DNA of 64,000 bases, taken from contig NZ_PGTO01000001.1 in the NCBI RefSeq assembly GCF_003284725.1, forward strand, positions 310,001-374,000. Direction: 5' to 3'. The notes under the pieces were generated by a model. It was given only the letters and a program-made list of their open reading frames with translations. It did no database searches and had not been told where the DNA came from. The stretch is from Paramagnetospirillum kuznetsovii (GTDB lineage: Bacteria > Pseudomonadota > Alphaproteobacteria > Rhodospirillales > Magnetospirillaceae). The position numbers were made by a program, and so were the translations under genes. The first letter of the stretch is position 1. Each line of letters begins with the position of its first letter. Below are positions 60,195 through 64,000 of this stretch, piece by piece.

Positions 60195-61367
60195 CTAGAA
60201 AGCCTTCTTGAGGCTTTCCACCAGATCGGTCTTCTCCCACGAGAAGCCGCCGTCCGCGTCGGGGCTGCGGCCGAAATGGCCGTAGGCGGCGGTGCGGGCG
60301 TAGATGGGCTTGTTGAGACCCAGATGGGTGCGGATTCCGCGGGGCGTCAGGTCCACCAGCTTTTGCAGCGCCAGCGACAGCTGATCCTCGTCCACCTTGC
60401 AGGTGCCCGAGGTATCCACATAGACCGACAGCGGCTTGGAGACGCCGATGGCATAGGCCAGCTGGATCACGCATTTGTCGGCCAGACCGGCGGCGACCAC
60501 GTTCTTGGCCAGATAGCGGGCGGCATAGGCGGCCGAGCGATCCACCTTGGTGGGATCCTTGCCGGAGAAGGCGCCGCCGCCATGGGGCGCCGCGCCACCA
60601 TAGGTGTCGACGATGATCTTGCGCCCGGTGAGGCCGGTGTCGCCGTCGGGGCCGCCGATGACGAAGCGGCCGGTGGGATTGACGTAGAACTGCTCTTCCG
60701 GCGGGAACCAGCCTTCGGGCAGCACGTTCTTCACATGCGGGCGGACGATTTCCTTGATCTCGGCCTGGGACAGGCCGTCCACATGCTGGTGCGAGACCAC
60801 CACCGAGGTGGCGCGAACCGGCTTGCCGTCGCGGTATTCCAGGGTGACCTGGCTCTTGGAATCGGGCAGCAGCTGCGGGGCGGCGCCGGAATGGCGGGCC
60901 TCGGCCAGGCTTTTCAGGATCTCGTGCGAATAGTAGATGGGGGCAGGCATCAGGGTCGGGGTCTCATTGACGGCATAGCCGAACATGATGCCCTGGTCGC
61001 CCGCGCCTTCGTCCTTCTCGGCCCCGGCGTCAACGCCCTGGGCGATGTCGGCGGACTGGGAATGAACATGGTTCAGCACGGTGGCGTTCTTCCAGTGGAA
61101 GCCGTCCTGCTCGTAGCCGATATCCTTGACGGCGTGGCGGGCGAGCTCTTCCATCAGCTCCTTGGTGACCGAAGCGGGGCCGCGCACTTCGCCGGCCATC
61201 ACGATCAGATTGGTGGTGACCAAGGTCTCGACGGCAACACGCGCATAGGGGTCCGCGCCAAGGAAGGCATCGACGACGGCATCGGAAATCCGATCCGCGA
61301 CCTTGTCGGGATGGCCTTCGGAAACCGATTCACTGGTGAACAGAAAATTCTTCTTGGACACGGGCAA
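60195..61367 (-). CDS. metK: S-adenosylmethionine synthetase
   Basis: 390 residues. [15 protein letters not shown] (ATP/metal), [13 protein letters not shown]-type [12 protein letters not shown] and [18 protein letters not shown] are the three signatures. It makes SAM from methionine and ATP. A SAM-II element lies 66 bases upstream, giving feedback. GGAGGGCTTGC precedes the ATG. Confidence 0.96.
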   Translation of the reverse strand: MPVSKKNFLFTSESVSEGHPDKVADRISDAVVDAFLGADPYARVAVETLVTTNLIVMAGEVRGPASVTKELMEELARHAVKDIGYEQDGFHWKNATVLNHVHSQSADIAQGVDAGAEKDEGAGDQGIMFGYAVNETPTLMPAPIYYSHEILKSLAEARHSGAAPQLLPDSKSQVTLEYRDGKPVRATSVVVSHQHVDGLSQAEIKEIVRPHVKNVLPEGWFPPEEQFYVNPTGRFVIGGPDGDTGLTGRKIIVDTYGGAAPHGGGAFSGKDPTKVDRSAAYAARYLAKNVVAAGLADKCVIQLAYAIGVSKPLSVYVDTSGTCKVDEDQLSLALQKLVDLTPRGIRTHLGLNKPIYARTAAYGHFGRSPDADGGFSWEKTDLVESLKKAF

Positions 61368-61433
61368 GCCCTCCTAGATCCAATCAAAGTGGGACCTGGG
61401 GCATCAGAAGCTCGAGAACGCCATCGTGATGCA

Positions 61434-61483
61434 CCCACTTAGCCGGTTTTACGTGGCGGCAAGCGGTCAAAATCTCCACGGGA
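61434..61483 (-). ncRNA. SAM-II riboswitch upstream of metK
   Basis: On the minus strand: CGTGGAGATTTTGACCGC, TTGCCGCCACGTAAAACC, GGCTAAGTGG. P1 CGTGG/CCACG is intact, the loop GATTTTG and the downstream GCTAAG give the pseudoknot. Compared with the metZ element it has one more T and lacks the second T in CACGTTAAA (CACGTAAAA), but the overall fit is strong. Confidence 0.88.
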
Positions 61484-61579
61484 ACCTGACTTCAGGCTCC
61501 GGGTCGTTCTTCTGACAGGGGGCGGGCGGACTCGTCAAGACTTATCGGGTGAATCCGGCAAAACACTTGATCTGTAGGG

Positions 61580-62080
61580 TTATTTCTTGGTTTCGCTGGT
61601 GGCCGCCAGGGCCTTGGCCAACTCGTAAACCCGCTTGCGGATTTGCGGGTCGGAGATGCTGTAATAGGCGCGAACCAGTTCCAGCGTCTCGCGCCGCGTC
61701 AGCGGGTCGACCTCGTATCCGGCGGGCTCCTCCGCCAGGCCGACCGAGCCATGGGCGATGGCCAGCGGGCTCATGCCCTTCACGTCCTCGGACATGTCGT
61801 CGTAGAAGAACGACACCGGCACGTCGAGCACCCGAGACAGATCGAACAGGCGCGAGGCGCCGACCCGGTTGGCGCCGCGCTCGTATTTCTGCACCTGTTG
61901 GAAGGTCAGGCCGATGGCCTCGCCCAGCTTTTCCTGGCTAAGCCCCATCAAGGTTCGCCGCAGCCGCACCCGTGCGCCCACATGGATATCCACCGGATTG
62001 GGTTGTCCCGACGGCAAACGGCCGCGACGTGACGAGCCGGAGGGCCTGTTTGGCTTAACGCGAGTTGGTTGCTTCGCCAT
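61580..62080 (-). CDS. XRE-family helix-turn-helix regulator
   Basis: 166 residues. Helix-turn-helix at about 32-86 (RRTLMGLSQEKLGEAIGLTFQQVQKYERG), a family found upstream of metK or lnt in many Alphaproteobacteria. The remaining part has no known domain. Start is the second ATG because AGGATATGCCC places AGGA 7 bases before it. Targets unknown. Confidence 0.85.
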   Translation of the reverse strand: MAKQPTRVKPNRPSGSSRRGRLPSGQPNPVDIHVGARVRLRRTLMGLSQEKLGEAIGLTFQQVQKYERGANRVGASRLFDLSRVLDVPVSFFYDDMSEDVKGMSPLAIAHGSVGLAEEPAGYEVDPLTRRETLELVRAYYSISDPQIRKRVYELAKALAATSETKK

Positions 62081-62188
62081 GGGCATATCCTAAAGGTGAG
62101 CCTTCATCGGCGAGCAATAACCGATGATTGAACCGCACCATAGCGCCAACTTTGTATACAAGTCAACACGTGATAAGGGTGTCGCGAA

Positions 62189-63751
62189 TTAGGTGGACTT
62201 GCGCCGCCCGCTGCCCAGATGCAGGCAGATCAGCATCAAGATGAAGGCGGTGGCATTGCCGTAGCGGCCATAGGGCGGCGGCTCGATGGGTTTCGGCAAG
62301 GGGGCGTCGACCACGCCCTTGACGCCGAGCGCCAGCCGGGCGACCTCGCGGCCATAGGGATCGAACACCGCCGAGATGCCGGTATTGGCGGCGCGCACCA
62401 AGGGCAGCCCTTCCTCGATGGCCCGCATGCGGGCGGCGGCCAGATGCTGATACGGTCCCGCCGACATGCCGAACCAGCCGTCATTGGTGATGGTCAACAG
62501 CCATTGCGGCCGCTCGGCGTCGGGATCGACCACGGCGGCGGGGAAGATGGCCTCATAGCAGATCAGCGGGCTGAAGGGCGGCAGGCCCGGCACGGTCAGG
62601 GTGCGTGGTCCCGGCCCGGCGGAGAAATCGGTGCCGCCATGGGTGATCTTGGCGATGGGCAGGATGGACTTGAACGGCACGTATTCGCCGAAAGGCACCA
62701 GATGGGCCTTGTCGTAGACCCCGACGATCTCGGCCCGCGCGGTGACCGCGAACAGGCTGTTCCAGATCTGAAGGGGTTCGACTCCCTTAGGCGTGATGCG
62801 CGGCGCCCCGGTCAGCAGATGACCGCCCACCGGCGCGGCGGCGGCCGCGATTTCCCGGTGCAAGGTATCCAGGTCGAGGAAATAAGGCGCGGCGGTCTCG
62901 GGCCACACCACGGTGGTGACGGAGTCGACGCCCGGCGAGCGCGACAGCGCCACATGCTCGCGCAGATTGGCCTCGCGCAGGTCGTCGCGCCACTTGTTGC
63001 CCTGGGCCATGACGGCTTGGACAAGGCGCAGCTTGACGCCGGGCACATAGGTTTCGGCGGCGGCCAGATCGGGCGCGCCGCTCAGACGGATAGTTCCGCC
63101 GATCCAACCCGCCACCGGCAGCCCCAGCACCATGGCAAGGATGATCGCCCGGCCCTTGCGGCCGGACTGCTCCGCCAGCAGGGCCGGAAGCATGACGACG
63201 ACGGCGCTCAGCAGGCCGAGACCCCAGATTCCGACCACCGCGCCCGCTTGCAGCACCGGCAGCGAGATGTCCCACACCGAGCCCAGGGGGTTCCATGGGA
63301 AGCCGGTCAGCACCCAGGACCGCAGCCAGTCGGCCAGGGTCCAGGCCACCGCCAGCAGGGCGATGCGGCCCGAGCCCTGAACACCGAGGGCGCGGACGGC
63401 GAGGGTGGCGGCGCCGAAAAAGGCGGCCACCAGACCGGACAGGCCGAAAATGGCGAAGGGGATCATCCAGCCGAACTTGGCCACATCGGTCAGCAGGGCG
63501 TTGCTGATCCAGTAGAAGCCGACGGAGAACCATCCCATGGCCCACCACCAGCCGGCGCCATAGGCGGCCTTCCGGCTCTGGGAGGCATCGAAGATCCACA
63601 CCAATGCGGGAAAGGCGATGAACACCGTGGGCAGGGCATGGACCGGCGGCAGCGCCAGGGCGGCGAGACAGCCCAGCAGGAACAGCGCGAGGCGGCGACG
63701 CCATCCGCTGAGTGCCTTGAGGCGGAGGGCGGCGGTGGAGATGAAGGACAT
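62189..63751 (-). CDS. lnt: Apolipoprotein N-acyltransferase
   Basis: 520 residues. About seven N-terminal membrane helices, then a nitrilase-like domain with the catalytic Glu (VVWPETAAPY), Lys (YDKAHLVPFGEYVP) and Cys (LICYEAIFP). It attaches the third acyl chain to lipoproteins at the outer face of the inner membrane. Confidence 0.95.
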   Translation of the reverse strand: MSFISTAALRLKALSGWRRRLALFLLGCLAALALPPVHALPTVFIAFPALVWIFDASQSRKAAYGAGWWWAMGWFSVGFYWISNALLTDVAKFGWMIPFAIFGLSGLVAAFFGAATLAVRALGVQGSGRIALLAVAWTLADWLRSWVLTGFPWNPLGSVWDISLPVLQAGAVVGIWGLGLLSAVVVMLPALLAEQSGRKGRAIILAMVLGLPVAGWIGGTIRLSGAPDLAAAETYVPGVKLRLVQAVMAQGNKWRDDLREANLREHVALSRSPGVDSVTTVVWPETAAPYFLDLDTLHREIAAAAAPVGGHLLTGAPRITPKGVEPLQIWNSLFAVTARAEIVGVYDKAHLVPFGEYVPFKSILPIAKITHGGTDFSAGPGPRTLTVPGLPPFSPLICYEAIFPAAVVDPDAERPQWLLTITNDGWFGMSAGPYQHLAAARMRAIEEGLPLVRAANTGISAVFDPYGREVARLALGVKGVVDAPLPKPIEPPPYGRYGNATAFILMLICLHLGSGRRKST

Positions 63752-63753
63752 GC

Positions 63754-64000
63754 TTATTCGCTTCCGTCTTCCTTGGGCGAGGCCATGCGCCGCACGCGGA
63801 CGCGTTTGACCCGGCGGGGGTCGGCGTCCAGCACCTCGAATTCCAGCCCGGCGGAATGGGTGATCAACTCGCCGCGCGACGGTACCCGACCGGCCACGAA
63901 GAAGACCAGACCGCCCAGGGTCTCGACCTCTTCCCGCTCTTCCTCGGTCAGCACATCGCCCATCTTTTCCTCGAAATCGGCGATAGGGGTTCGCGCATGG
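63754..64000 (-). CDS. CorC/HlyC-type CBS protein, C-terminal part (truncated by window)
   Basis: The frame stays open to the window end. The visible 81 residues form a CorC_HlyC domain (FEEKMGDVL, GGLVFFVAGRVPSRGELI, LEFEVLDADPRRVKRVRV). Proteins of this family (YbeX/CorC, TlyC) act with lnt and magnesium handling; linkage to lnt is widespread. The CBS pair would lie outside the window. Confidence 0.85.
   Translation of the reverse strand, partial: HARTPIADFEEKMGDVLTEEEREEVETLGGLVFFVAGRVPSRGELITHSAGLEFEVLDADPRRVKRVRVRRMASPKEDGSE

Overview
The window is a high-GC chromosomal segment of an alphaproteobacterium, most likely a Rhodospirillales member close to Magnetospirillum. This rests on the gene complement: MucR/Ros regulator, CarD, FdxA 7Fe ferredoxin, a propionyl-CoA carboxylase locus next to a PccR-type regulator, ornithine-lipid genes, and SAM-II riboswitches ahead of methionine/SAM genes. 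No rRNA, tRNA, CRISPR array or magnetosome gene was recognised.

Layout. 1-10.9 kb: end of an FtsX-type permease, a Bax-inhibitor-1 protein, a low-GC dinD-like gene, a J-domain protein, a three-PAS GGDEF/EAL protein, TerC, FdxA, CarD, a degenerate phosphoesterase, a DUF4197 protein and a receiver-only protein with Glu at the phosphorylation site. 10.9-19.3 kb: propionate cassette with pccR divergent from pccB-pccA-carbonic anhydrase-methylmalonyl-CoA mutase, closed by a strong terminator. The B12 adenosyltransferase that would supply the mutase cofactor lies at 55.5 kb.

19.3-42.6 kb: a virion-morphogenesis module of a T7-like podovirus. Read in its own direction (minus strand) the order is portal, Bbp19-like, scaffold, membrane/holin genes, lysozyme, capsid, a small protein, an internal-virion-like protein, tail tubular A, tail tubular B, two tail fibres, small and large terminase, a second lysozyme protein and a gp14-like protein. 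I see no integrase, polymerase or replication gene. Plus-strand genes interrupt this module: two tandemly duplicated secreted proteins, a Sel1-repeat secreted protein, a soluble MCP-like protein followed by an ODP-like diiron MBL protein, and a ferritin-like protein behind a perfect 10-bp inverted repeat. Similar hairpin/T-tract terminators and a shared promoter-proximal motif punctuate the phage genes.

42.6-64 kb: an S24-type regulator, fabI, metZ (SAM-II), apaG, folE, ddpX-like dipeptidase, tsaB-rimI, tusA, mucR, fur, olsB-olsA, glnD, cobO, pstB-phoU convergent with pit and its DUF47 partner, trmB, metK (second SAM-II), an XRE regulator, lnt and the end of a corC-like gene.

A short GC-rich dispersed repeat occurs in several intergenic spots and appears to have inserted in frame into tsaB. 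Other palindromic repeat families lie at 14.1, 28.9 and 33.5 kb.
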